Assembly: GCA_936450465.1 (NCBI GenBank) | Contig: OW388296.1 | Location: forward strand, 53,558,431 to 53,622,430 | Reading direction: 5' to 3' | Origin: Gibbula magus | Taxonomy: Eukaryota; Mollusca; Gastropoda; Trochida; Trochidae | DNA length: 64,000 nucleotides | In this document: in pieces, positions 41,508 through 54,800 of the stretch | How positions within the stretch are numbered: position 1 is the stretch's first letter | Layout: every line of letters starts with the position of its first letter | Translations under genes and position numbers: made by a program | Notes under the pieces: generated by a model | The model's database searches: none | What the model saw: the letters and a program-made list of their open reading frames with translations, nothing else | Told to the model about the DNA's origin: nothing

Positions 41508-41595
41508 AATGCAAAGAATATCTGCTTTAAAGTTTCATCTTCTTGTAATATAGTACATATACGAATCTACTACCAAATAAACTAAATAAACTTCA
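41508..41595 (+). repeat. direct repeat, copy 1 (pair with 42812-42890)
   Basis: The sequence GCTTTAAAGTTTCATCTTC, then TTGTAATA, and ACGAATCTAC(T/C)ACCAAATAAAC is repeated about 1.3 kb downstream at 42828-42882, in the same orientation. The pair flanks the palindromic element. Confidence 0.8.
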
Positions 41596-41984
41596 AATAT
41601 TAACAAAGGGAATAAGTTGTGGTTGATATAGATATAGATATAGCAATAGCACTTTTTTTTCAAATTTCATATTTATATTGATAGTTTATGTTATTTATAT
41701 TTACTTTAGAGGGTAAAACATCTTATTACACAAACCAATTATCCGTAGTTGTAATAACTGTGTTGTGTAGGCTATTAAGAAAAAATTGCATGGCAGCCAT
41801 TTTATTGTGAACACAATTTATTATTTCGAATGATAAAAAACAATTTCCATGGCTTTACTGAACCATGTACACTCATTTTTTAACTTGATTTTCCAAAGAG
41901 AGAAGGGTGTTTTACTATTGGTGACATTATTTTTCAAATACATTTCGTCGACTTATTTCAGCAAAAAAACTTGTTACTGCCCCT

Positions 41985-42640
41985 TTAAAGGAAGGGTTTA
42001 ATCGGGCTATTTTTGTGGAAATGAAATTCGAGAGAAAATTCCTATTTACTCATATTTAAGAAATAGAAGATGAGTTGGAGTGCTTTATCTTTGAATAAAA
42101 CATAGCAGGGAGCATAAAACACGAAGGGTGCAGCCCTGAAAGTTTTATGCTCTCTGCTATGTTTTATTATATGATAAAGCACAACAAGGGGTCTTCTATA
42201 TTTCTTATGTGAGATGCCCTTAAATAGTTACTCGTTTTTCTATAAAATCCACGGAGATATAACGTTGTTTGTATAAACTATATTTTGAAAATATTAATGC
42301 CTCCCGTCGTAGAACACATTCTCTAGCATTGGACAATCAAAGTGACGTAAAATATGACGTCATTTGCTAAGCGACGCTCTAACAGTCGTCTAAAATCACG
42401 AGCATGTCTCATAAAGCACGCTGTCGATCCCATTGACCGCTTGTGTTTTATTGCCGTAGGTATCTTATATATGGTATTAATACATGCTTATTGCACAATC
42501 CGTGTGAGATATATTATTCAGGGTAATATTTGTATGACTTTATATTTGAAAACTTGATAAAGGCAAATGCACATTCTTTCAAAAATAAAACAATGAGAAG
42601 TGAAGCTATTCATCGGGCGCTATGAGTGTGGACAGCTTTT
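41985..42640 (+). mobile_element. longer copy of the 'GAAATTCGAG' family containing a large palindrome
   Basis: It starts TTAAAGGAAGGGTTTAATCG, then GAAATGAAATTCGAGAGAAA, and ends with GAAGCTATTCATCGGGCGC. The centre (about 42050-42210) is an imperfect palindrome: AAAACATAGCAGGGAGCATA on one side and TATGCTCTCTGCTATGTTTT on the other, about 23 bp apart, extended by GTGCTTTATC/GATAAAGCAC and AGAAATAGAAGA/TCTTCTATATTTCT. It has no transposase, so it is non-autonomous. Confidence 0.65.
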
Positions 42641-43257
42641 ATATGACACAAAACGACATTGTTGATTTGTTTAATGATACAGTATGTGTTCCTTTGTGAA
42701 TATTCAATCAATGCATATGTTTTAATATTTTGAAAAAAGATGTGATTAAAAAACAGTTCATTCCCGATATATTGGTGAGCATGTTGCTTTAAAGCACTTT
42801 AAATATAAATACAAAGAAAATGTGCTTTAAAGTTTCATCTTCATGTAATACAGAACTTTTACGAATCTACCACCAAATAAACTTTCTTGTCCAAGTCGTT
42901 TTTCTCTTATTTCTGGAATATTATTCTCCGCTTTATTCATTGTCTTGTCTTGCCGGGGTTCGCTTCCTGGCCGGGTCAGGTGTTCTGACACAACACAACA
43001 TACAGTAAGGTAGTCTTGCTTCCTTTCTAGACTCTGTAATCTTGCTTCCTGATAGATACATGCTATAAAACGTGCTTCTCATAAACAATGTTCAGACATA
43101 CGAGGTGAAAGTTAAGTAGAAGATCAGGGGATGGAAAGAGACTTGGGGATAGCATGATGTGATGTAGCAGAATAACAACTTCGCTTGGTCAACACGTGAA
43201 ATGAGGTTTCTGGTTTCACAAATATACTCTTGTTCCCAGTAATGATAATAAATAATA

Positions 43258-43497
43258 AATGCATATTCAGGCTGCTACTAATCCCCGGCGCGACCAGATA
43301 GGTCCATACTTTCCCGTGTTCAGGTACCCATTTAAACAGCTGGGTGGACTGAGTGCATTGTGGATGAAGTGCCTTGCCCAAGGACACAACACAGAATGAG
43401 ACCCAGGTCACACATTTTTTGTGGCTCCACCAGGATTCGAACCCGGGTCTCTGGTGTGAGAGGCCAGCACGCTAACCACTACACCACTGTGCTCCAA
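43258..43497 (-). mobile_element. tRNA-derived SINE
   Basis: On the minus strand it starts with a tRNA-like head: A box TGGTGTAGTGG and a perfect B box GGTTCGAATCC (rc 43433-43443), with GGAGCACAGTGG at the start. The body contains CAAGGCACTTCATCCACAAT (plus-strand GTGCCTTGCCCAAGGACACA), a central block I know from widespread marine-invertebrate SINEs. A left boundary near 43258 and the absence of a clear tail are uncertain. A stand-alone tRNA gene is unlikely because the cloverleaf is imperfect and the body follows. Confidence 0.75.
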
Positions 43498-45690
43498 AGT
43501 ACAGACCAATGAAGCTCTTCCAGTGGATGGGTTATTGGTTCATATTTTGGTTTGTTTGTTTGTTATTTTGGAAAGCGAAACTAATAACCTGCTAAGACGT
43601 GAATCTACCTTTGAGAGTTACAATCACCTTCAGGTTTGTACAAACAAAACATGCCAGGATTGAATCTACTCTGGGCCAGCTTCCACCAAGTCGTACCTTG
43701 CACAACTCTCCATCACCGGCTATAAGCTGATCAGTGGGCTATGAAGTTCAGGTGGAGCCTGCTGATCGATAAGCTAGAACAGAAATTGTAACGAAATGCA
43801 GCAAGGTTTAAAGGTCCATCCATTGTGTTGTTGGGGGTCACATATTCCAAATGTTTTAAATGGTGTTACATCATCGACAAGTACCGACTGTATCCGAAAA
43901 CTACCATTTTGATGATAGTCGACTCAGTGTATTGATGATATGAATGTAAAAGAAGTGATATCTGATCGAAAACCGGACAATGCATCGCGTTTGACGCGCG
44001 CCAATGAGTCAAACGTAATTTTGGAATCTTTTTTATAACAGACAAAATAACAAATTTGATTTGCTAATGTTTAAAAGGTCATATAACTACAGTGCATGTA
44101 AATGGGAAGTACAGTTTCGGTTTCTGCACATGCATAATGATGTAATTCGTTTTCAATTGGAAACTAGTAATTATGATATATTTGGCGATTGGGGATGAAT
44201 ATGCATGCTGAGTTAGTACACATGGTGAGTGGGAACGTATTAAGCCAAATAAAATTGTATGAAACACAATGGATGCACCTTTAAACAGGCTCAAACACAC
44301 AAAGCTGACACGAGTTACAACTCTCGGGAGGTTGATTCCACTCATGAGGAGTTCTGACAAGACAAACATTTTATCATGTACACACTTACTATAGCCTTTG
44401 AAGCACTAGCCACTCCATCCAACCTCTACCAAATACTTGACACAATAACAAAACTATTGAGAACTATATGAACATAGTGCAAGTGAAATACTTGGGACTA
44501 CAAATTGCAACACTATTTAAAGGTCACAACACCTTTCCTCGTTAGTCGTTACTCTTACTTTATTACTAGACTGGTTCAAACCAAATTTAAACCATTACCC
44601 TTCCAATGACATCAAACAAATTTCCGCCTGATCTTCCCGGGGTATACCACACTGTAAACAAAGTATCTATAACTCTATACTCTAGAAGTGAGCAATACTG
44701 GCGTACTTATGGGACGTATACTTCTACTTCTACATTACTTCTAGTTTTAACTGGAATGGGTGTCGTAAGTTAAACTGGATAGGTTACCTTGAGCATTTGT
44801 TCAAGACCATTGCAGGAATTGTGATATTTGGACAACCATGTAATCGATTGTATTTATAGTGTCCAGTCATCCTGGTTTAATGCAGTTACACTGGACTTGT
44901 CATGGCAAGGTATTGCTTTATCTCGAGAACTATTAATTTGATTCTACAACATCAACCAATACAAAGTCTGATGATCTACAGATCCAGGAGCTGTATTTGA
45001 ATATTATACATAATCTGGCGATGTTCCTCTATAGTTTGCCATAACTTCACGACAGGACAAAACAAAACGACTGCTCATTAGTTATTACTCAGTTTACCGT
45101 AATACTTCCATTCATTCGAACCTCAATTTTTCCACACGGCCGAACCATCTTCAACTTGCCTTCCCATGTTCAAAGCTATCGTAAATTTAGAACCGGGCCC
45201 TGTGGCTTTATTTACTGCCTACAGTAACCTAAATCTTAATTGATATTAATGAATATTAATTGGCATATATGTATTTTCAAATATGAAAGTTTATTCTGCT
45301 AAAATACACTGGTACTCACCCCATAACATACAATTTACCGTTATTTAAATCTGAATTATCTGTAACAAATGATTAATATTCGGTAATAAATCCTAATGAG
45401 CTACAGATCCCACGGCTCTAATGTTGATGTCATCAGAACTCGAACGACACATTACTCACGCGAATATATGACTTGTTTGATAAAATAAATAATACTGATT
45501 AATTCCCCCTTTTTTCAATTCTATTTTTTTTATTGTCTCAAAAATTTAACATAAAAGTTTATAAATAAGAAAACTATTTTTACATCAAATGTGACATTCG
45601 ACGAGACGTTACTATAAAGTAGTGTTTTTCATAAAGAAGAAAAAAAGCAGCTAATGTGACGCTTTAAAGTTATACAATATAAAGGGAACA
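43498..45690. other. intergenic stretch, nothing supported
   Basis: No exon, clear transposon or RNA gene was recognised. It is the inner spacer between SLC35B4 (with its SINE) and the right inverted-repeat arm. Confidence 0.5.
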
Positions 45691-45729
45691 TGACGAAACG
45701 GGTGATCCAAGTTTACGTGGTTCTCAAAC

Positions 45730-45844
45730 TCATGACGTAACAATAAGGATGACGTCACAGACATTTCGGACTTCCGCCCAAAGGTCGACGTTCAGCGAAT
45801 ATCACTTTGAGAGCTTTCAGAAGGAATAACACGTGAACAACACA
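45730..45844 (+). promoter_or_regulatory. conserved promoter / 5' UTR region of gene X right copy with CRE sites
   Basis: TGACGTAA (45733-45740) and TGACGTCA (45750-45757) are the mirror of the left-copy sites, followed by CTTCCGCCCAAAGGTCGACG and the first exon. A CACGTG E-box near 45829 is present here but is CACGTC in the left copy, which could make the two promoters differ. Confidence 0.55.
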
Positions 45845-48800
45845 ATGCTAAGGTATTGATAGCTTCATAGTATTTATAAGATCATTTCGCCATGTTGTTG
45901 TTAATATGTTTTTGTACTGGATATTGCTATTAACACTTTAATATGATTTCCTGTAATACACCCGATAGACATCTCGGCTACGACATTTTCAGACAGCATT
46001 TTTTAACTTAAGCAGCCAAGGTAAGAATGAAATAAAAGTATTATCAAGTGTTGGTGTTTATAATTTAATCTCTTTTTATTGTCCACAAATCCTTTTCTTT
46101 TCTCAATGTATGTTGTTTATCTATACTTGTACAGTAAGTCATGTATTTGACCGTCACTGTTTGCCCTTCATTTTCTGAAAACCTTTCTTTTTCAGTGATG
46201 TTAATGTTGTTTTATTGCCAAGTGTACCTGTCAATAACTTACAATATCGTTTTGAACATTAACAATACCAGAGAACGTTGAGTTTCTTGGAATTGAGATT
46301 AACGTTCAGTTCAGTTTGTTAACCTCTCATTTTTTTAGCTGAATTATCTTAGCAAAACTAATATTTTGCTTCTATAACAAGTCTTTAAAAGGCATATATT
46401 AAGAATTAAATTTGAAATTTTATTTTATTAGACCACGTTCCTGATAAGTTTTTTTTATATTATTTAATCAGTTTAAACAATACGGATAATTGGGGAGAGA
46501 TATTTATATAGGGGTAACCCTATTTATCAATCCCCCTTTCCATGTACCATCTGGAAAATAAATACCGTTTAAATCAAACAATACGGATTTCTTCACCGTA
46601 AACGCATACATCCATATTTCTTCAATATCAATTCAAAATCCGAAAATAATGATTTCGATATAACATATTATATCGCAAAAACTTGAACCAAAAAAATCGT
46701 TTCAGTTGTTCTTCATCCAAGTAAGCTTTGTTTTGAAACATATATTTATGTAAAGAAAAAATAGATTTTGCTTAGTTAATTTCGATCAATGTTAGTAAAC
46801 CTCTTTCTCCCGAAAACATCTGCTCACATATTGTTATGTATATCTCCGACCTTGTTAAACCCCCACATTCCATGTGCACCCGAAGAAGAAGTGATGATCC
46901 GAAACGTCTTATATGTACACGATATAAAAGTTGTTTTCAAGAAAATCTTGTTTCTTACGTATTCCGCTTCTAATCTTAGATGTTCGTTTATAAATAACTG
47001 TGAGTTGGATTTTTTTTATTATGCAACAATTAATGACATATAAATTCAAAATATACATTTAAGATCTCATATAATTTACAAAAATAACTTCGAATTCTCT
47101 TTAAATTGTAATCATCATAAACGAATTTCCAAATAATTGAAGTGTTTGGTTTGTTATTTTGTTTGTCATTAACTTTTTATTACAGAGAACCATGTTACTT
47201 GAATAAAATAAATTAATTAGACAGCATTCTGTGTTGATTTTTTTACACAAACAAAGCACATCATATTCACTCACACATTCACCCATTATGTAGACATGAG
47301 GTTATTGTTTTCTTTGTATCCCTTTTTTAATAACTTTGACAAGAATGTTTGATTTGTAGCTGATATTAGTTTCTTCATTCTTCATTACATGTTTTCTCGG
47401 AGTCTGAGTAAGATCATTGCTGCCAGTGTTTAGTGCCAGGCAGAGGCTATTACATAATGAAGTGTAATGGAGGGTGACAGTCCAACGAGAATATCAGGCT
47501 GTGAAAGCACAGTGGCTTGTAAGGAGAGCTAGCCAAGGGTCAGCATATTGCATAATGGTCTGTGTGTTGACCTTGCTTTAGTGCAAAGAGGGGAATCAAC
47601 AACAATATTGTTACTAACATCCGAGAAGTCGTCAAGAGCTCTCGGATGTTACTAACAATACAGTCTGATTAAAATCGACGGTTTTCCGAGGAATGAAAAG
47701 TGCAAAATAGTGTATCTACCGGGATACGAACTCATATCGTTCGGAGGTTTCCTCGCAAAACCGTCTGATAACAGCCCGTAGACTCCCATGTTTAAACGCA
47801 AATCAGTTAACCAATAACAGGACCTCCAACAAAAGCTTTCGCTGCGAGAAGCTAGGGGCAGATAACTCCAAACAGCTATATATCCATTCGTCTGTTACGA
47901 AAGCTTTCAAAACGGCGACCGTTTAAAAACTGTGATGTGATTCGTCAGATATTGACTGGGCTACGGCTGCAAAAAACTGTTTCGGAACACGCGCCTATAC
48001 GGGGTGTTCTCAGACATTGTGGCAATGAATCTACAGAAGATGTTCGTATCGCGGTAGATGCATTATTTTGCAAATTTTATTCCTCGGAACAAGGTCGATT
48101 TTAATCAAACTGACTAACAATATTGTTGTTGATACCCCTCCCAAAATCTGCCCCCCTCTGTAGGACGGGGAACTACCCCAGGGAGACAAGAGCTCTCGGA
48201 TGTAACTAACAATATTGTTGTTGTTTCCCCTCCCCAGATCTGCCCCCTCTGTAGGACGGGGAACTACCCCAGGGAGACAAGAACTCTCGGATGTAACTAA
48301 CAATATTGTTGTTGATTCCCCTCCCCAGATCTGCCCCCTCTGTAGGACGGGGAACTACCCCAGGGAGACAAGACCTCTCGGATGTCACTAACAATATTGT
48401 TGTTGTTTCCCCTCCCTAGATCTGCCCCCTCTGTAGGACGGGGAACTACCCCAGGGAGACAAGAACTCTCGGATGTAACTAAAAATACTGTTGTTGTTTC
48501 CCCTCCCCAGATCTGCCCCCTCTGTAGGACGGGGAACTACCCCAGGGAGACAAGAACTCTCGGATGTAACTAACAATACTGTTGTTGTTTCCCCTCCCCA
48601 GATCTGCCACCTCTGTAGGACGGGGACCTACCTCAGGGAGACAAGAACTCTCGGATGTTACTAACAATATTGTTGTTGTTTCCCCTCCCCAGATCTGCCC
48701 CCTCTGTAGAACGGGGAACTACCTCAGGGAGACAAGAACTCTCGGATGTAACTAACAATACTAGCTGTTGTTGTTTCCCCTCCCCAGATCTGCCCCCTCT

Positions 48801-51800
48801 GTAGGACGGGGAACTACCCCAGGGAGACAAGAACTCTCGGATGTAACTAACAATATTGTTGTTGTTTCCCCTCCCCAGATCTGCCCCCTCTGTAGGACGG
48901 GGAACTACCCCAGGGAGACAAGAACTCTCGGATGTAACTAACAATACTAGCTGTTGTTGTTTCCCCTCCCCAGATCTGCCCCCTCTGTAGGACGGGGAAC
49001 TACCCCAGGGAGACAAGAGCTCTCGGATGTAACTAACAATATTGTTGTTCTTCCCCTCCCCAGATCTGCCCCCTCTGTAGGACGGGGACCTACCTCAGGG
49101 AGACAAGAACTCTCGGATGTAACTAACAATTCTAGCTGTTGTTGTTTCCCCTCCCCAGATCTGCCCTCTCTGTAGGACGGGGAACTACCCCAGGGAGACA
49201 AGAGCTCTCGGATGTAACTAACAATATTGTTGTTGTTTCCCCTCCCCAGATCTGCCCCCTCTGTAGGACGGGGAACTACCCCAGGGAGACAAGAGCTCTC
49301 GGATGTAACTAACAATATTGTTGTTGTTTCCCCTCCCCAGATCTGTCCCCTCTGTAGGACGGGGAACTACCCCAGGGAGACAAGAGCTCTCGGATGTAAC
49401 TAACAATATTGTTTCCCCTCCCCAGATCTGCCCCCTCTGTAGGACGGGGAACTACCCCAGGGAGACAAGAACTCTCGGATGTAACTAACAATATTGTTGT
49501 TGTTTCCCCTCCCCTGATCTGCCCCCTCTGTAGGACGGGGAACTACCCCAGGGAGACAAGAACTCTCGGATGTAACTAACAATATTGTTGTTGTTTCCCC
49601 TCCCCAGATCTGCCCCCTCTGTAGGACGGGGAACTACCCCAGGGAGACAAGAACTCTCGGATGAGTACCTGTGGTGGAGAAGGTCAGTGGTGTGCTTGAT
49701 TTCTTAAAGTGATATTTTATGAGCGTTTCGATCTTGCAACTTCATAAATTGTTATATAAAATGCTTTGATGATTTATAATATAGTTAAACCACCCCTTCT
49801 CGTTAAAACAAGAGTTTTCTTTCCCCGAGATTGACAGTGTCTTTTCTTTTTCTTTTTTCACTATCCCATATGTTGTTTATACACCAGAACGTAATTTATT
49901 TATTTTATTTTTTTAATCAACTTTTTATTTCAGAAATATCTGATAAATGTAGGGACTCTTGCCCAGGTAGCAAGAGTCCGTTGTATTAAATAAAATATAG
50001 CAAGATTTCTGCCTTTGTCCTTTTTTGACAAAGACAGCACATTCGTTCACACATCGAGACACTCTACATTATGAGATTTTATTCTAGAATATTGTTACTT
50101 CTCTCACTCACCCATTCGTACAATCATACATCGTCACTAGCAAAGTCAATATTAGTCCGTCCATGGACACAAATAGATTATAAAATATAGCCATGGTGAG
50201 ACTTATGAGTATAATGAAACAATAAAAAATATTACAATTCTACGAAAAATTAAGCTACTGGAGTCTTGAACATGTGTTTACATCTATCATTAAAAAAACA
50301 ACAACTTTTTTTTATGCCATATCTATTTTGTAATTTATTTTGAAAATGCTTGAAGGATAGTTATACCTTTTTCAGTTTGTATTTATAAATAAAAAAACTT
50401 TAAAAGAATAAGAATCAAGTCAAAGACGATCAGTTATTACATTTTCTTTATCCCCAATTAAAGAGCCATCAAGGATGTTGATGAACATATCGGAAAATTG
50501 CCAAAAATCTATCTCCGTGAAATATACACACTTAATTTTGTCCATAGATTTTATCGACCCAAAATAAGCCGAGAAATTGCACTAATACTAAAGGTGTTTT
50601 CCAGTCTAAATATAGATCAAGTCTTTTTTTTTCCAAGCACAAAGCATTGTGGTCTAGCTCACACAATGTACACAGAGACACGAAAGAAAAATAAAGTTTA
50701 TGAGCAATGAAAGAAATCGAGATATATAATTTTTGGCGGTTATTTATATACCATTTCATTTTATTATGTATTTTCAACAGATAATTGAATAAATGTTTTA
50801 CCCAACTAGGTATTTTGCTTGAATTTTATAATCAATGAGAATATATGTGTCATAATTTGCTGGTCTTAGCTAAAAAAAACTACTTTAAAACAGGCAATAA
50901 TTTGTATGTTCTCAGGACATTTAGAATCAGTGTTTATAAACCAATCGTAACATTCAGTAATATGTGACAAGGGTAGCCTAACATCCAACAGAAGCACGTG
51001 CAGTACGTGCAGCACGTGGGTTGCTTTGGTGACTACGCTTCGGAAAGGCTAGTTGTTGCGTAGTACGTTTTATGCAATAATGGGAATTCGGTTTATATGA
51101 CGTCAGATACCGTTGGCGCGCGCTACTCGAAGGGGAACCTATCTTTGAAACCAAATTTCATTACATTGTTGTGATATGAAAATTATTTATCACATGTCAT
51201 GTTGTAGATAAGAGATTTCTCTAGCGATTGACGTTTTAAGTATATTTTCCACAAATAATTTTGTATTTGAAACACTAACATCCTTGATGGCTCTTTCAAC
51301 CATGTTCATGACGTCACTCTAATGTGTTAACAGTTGATTATTATTTAAGAATCTTCTGGTCACCTATAAAAATATTTGTAGCAATTATCCTGTGCAGTGG
51401 AACCATCGTAATTTTGTATCTTGAGTAGTCTTTAGTTTCTTCAGATAAATAAGTTAGAAATAAGGTTGGATCACTTTGCCATTTTAGCTGTGATGTAATA
51501 TAAAATAAAATGTGAAGAAAGCAATATAAAGTAATATATATCTTTTTTAACCTTTTTAACAGTAGCAAGTTCTTTTAAAACTGATTTTTCACTAAGGGTA
51601 ACAGGATCCACATGTAAATCAAATTCCATTTTTTTCAAAAATTTCTTCACCGCACATTTAACACCATCATAATCCAAAAAGTTTAATTTCACATTATTAC
51701 ATTCTTTGAACTTCTTTTTAGCACGTCTATTGTTGTCTATATTATGTCAATATAAAGTCAACGGATCGTCTTTTTATTAGCACTAACAAGTTGATATAAT

Positions 51801-54800
51801 CAGGTGATAGTATTAAACCTTAAATAGTTTTAGACTTGAAATTGTTGTCAAGTGATTTAGGGTAAGATAACGCAATATTGAGCAGCAGGAACTCTGTATA
51901 TCTGGAGCTGCAAAGATGAAGTGCAGTATGTAGTTTGTACATACTACATGGTTACTATCTATTCAACATTACCAACACTTTCCCAGAGCCTCAGTAGCAA
52001 TGGAAAGACCGAACCTCCCTGAGGCACTGAATCTAGTTCGGGAATCCAGATCTCGACGTCAAACCATGGGACTTGTCCTTGATAATGAGCTGACCGCCCT
52101 GGACCGGGAAATTGCCAGATTAGCTCGGGAACTGACCGGGATTCCAGGACGGTCACCTTCTGAAGCGTCTGCAGTATCGGCCCGAGTAGAAGCAGCTTCA
52201 TCGAGAGATCCATCTGCAGAAGCATCAACATCTGCAACTTCAGCTGCAGGATCTGAATCAGTAGCAGCAGCAGGAGCTACAGAAACCTCAGAAGCAGCAG
52301 CAGCCTCAGTTACAGCTTCAACATCTGCAACCTCAGCAGTGCTGAATTTAGAAGCTGCAACATCAGCTGCAGCAAACTCAAATGCAGCTGCAACATCTTC
52401 AGCATGTGCAACAGAATCTGCAACATCGGATGTCGTTGCCGGTCCCAAGGAGAAAATGTGTGTTGTCTAAGTTTGTATTTTAGCTCGTCAGGTCTGACAG
52501 GCCAGATGGGCTTATGGCATAGCATGACACCCAGTGTCCGTCCGTCCGTCCATCGGTACATTTTCGTCCATATCGCTTTTTCAATTTCTTCTTGACTTCT
52601 TCGTGACTAAAATGTTGTGTACAGACTCTTTGGCCAATGGGGATACTAAATTGTAAATTTTGTGACCCTGTATTCCCGAATGGGGTCACAGGGGTAATGA
52701 CCGAAAAACCTACTTTCATCTACTTCTCAAGTGTTTGAAGCTCTAGAAAGCTGAAATCGTGTGAACAAGACTCCTTGGTCAAAGGGAATTCTAAATTGTA
52801 GATATGGTGAACCCGTGACCCCAAATATGGGTCACAGGGGACATGACCTAAAAACCAATGTTCATCATCTTTTCCAGTAGTGAGTAAGAAAGGCTATAGC
52901 AAGCTGAAACGTTGTGTATAGACGCCTTGGCCAAAGGAGATTATACATTGTAGAGTTGGTGACCCTGTGACCCCAAATGTCAGTCACAGGGATCACAATC
53001 TAAAAACCTTTGTTATGCTTGTTAACTATGTATTACATGAGATAACTTAGATCATCAACCAAAGATAATAAATCAATGAAGTGTTGATGAGCTACAGAGC
53101 CTGCGGCTCTATTTTCAGCTTACTAAGGACGCACTACATTTTCTACTTTGCCTCCCATAAGTTTGTGGGGGCCTTAAACTAAGTAGACCAAAGATCAGGT
53201 TATCAATTTGAAACCAAGCGTCACATGATGCTTATCCTTCACCCTTGTTACATAGAAACTAATGTTTGTACATCTCGTCTTAACCAACCACCATAAGGAA
53301 ACGGACATAATTAGTCTACGTTTCCAAAGAATGTTCACATACTGTCAAGTTGAAAACAGTAAAGTTTTATTTAGGATCTTGCTGCCGTAGCTAACCAACA
53401 TGAAATGTTTGTGTTTTATAGAGTACTAATCATACTGTTTCAGAAGTATGGACATTGCTGTACCAGATGGAACAGACAAGGACCAGCAAATGTAATAAAA
53501 CAGATGAATAGATTTGAATACATCTTTTACACTTTTACTACCACATTTTCTCCAAAACTACGAGCTGGGTACCCAATAAACGGTAGGGGTAGAGCAGCGG
53601 TAGCACATATAAGCACTGGGTCAATTTCCCATAAGCTTCGAGTCTCTACTAAACACAGGGTGTACAATGTGTTTCAATGAAATTTAAAACTGCACTACAG
53701 TGGGAAAATCTACTATATATATGTTTTATTGTTGTTGATGCAGTAAGCCCCGGGTCTCCAATGAACACAATGAATCTGCGAAGTGGAGATGGATAATACT
53801 CAACTAATGTTTGAACATGCAGGCATGAACTATTCGCCTCCACTAGAGTTCTGATCTCTTAACCCTGAGATCTGTTCGCGAGAAACTTATTATTTGAAGC
53901 TTATGTTAGAACATATTGAACATATTGAAATGCTTTAAAATGATGAAACTTTCTTAAAATACTTTGTATATGAAGCGTACGTAAAATATACTTGGATGTA
54001 ACATAGTTTTTCAATGTAACTCAACCAACTAATTGCCTCCCCCAGAATTATGATCTCCTAACCTTGAACTTAGCGCGCGAGATACTTTGTATTTGAAGCG
54101 TACGTAAAATATAATGAATTGATATTGAAATGTTGATACAAAATAAAACTCTACCGACTATTTGCCTCCCCCAGAGTCGTGATCCTCGACCCAGCACAGA
54201 GGGAGAAGATGAAGAGTCAGATGTTGATGGAGAAGTGAGAGAAGACCTTTCTATATTTCAAACTTCGTTACATTCTCTTGTTACGATAAACTTCTTTATT
54301 AGTCATTGTGGCATGTTAGTTATCTGTATGAAAAAGGTTTAGTGGTTATGTTACGCATTTTCACGTGTTTATTTAGAATACGAGTTTACCTCTTCCGGTC
54401 TATTTGAGTGTATCTTTCTGCATGACGTAAGCGTACCATTTAAACATGAGAGTCTCACATTCAAGACAACAAACAGTGGTAAGTAGTACATCTTAAAGAA
54501 TTGACCCAAGCATGATTCAAGAGTGTAGGTCAGATATCTAAATTGGTTCACCTCATTAAGTATCCATCAGTATTTTTGCTTATATATCATCCCATGTAAT
54601 ATGTTTGTGATGAAGGAAAAATAACGTGCTCCAATACTGCAATGCATATATTATACACGTGCATTGTGTTGTGTAAGAAGACTAGTCACTATTTCTCTCT
54701 ATCTCTGCATGTGTGTTGTACAATGCATATAATATACACGTGTATATATATGTGTCTATATTTCAGTCTCCAGATGGTTCACCGAATTAAAGTTCATCCA

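Noticed and set aside
43433..43497. Stand-alone tRNA gene
   Set aside because: The A and B boxes are good, but the stems are imperfect and a SINE body is attached.
45992..46020. Extra small exon of gene X between exon 1 and the array (AG at 45991, GTAAGA donor at 46021)
   Set aside because: Contains a stop in the needed frame, and the left arm lacks the donor. At most an untranslated variant.
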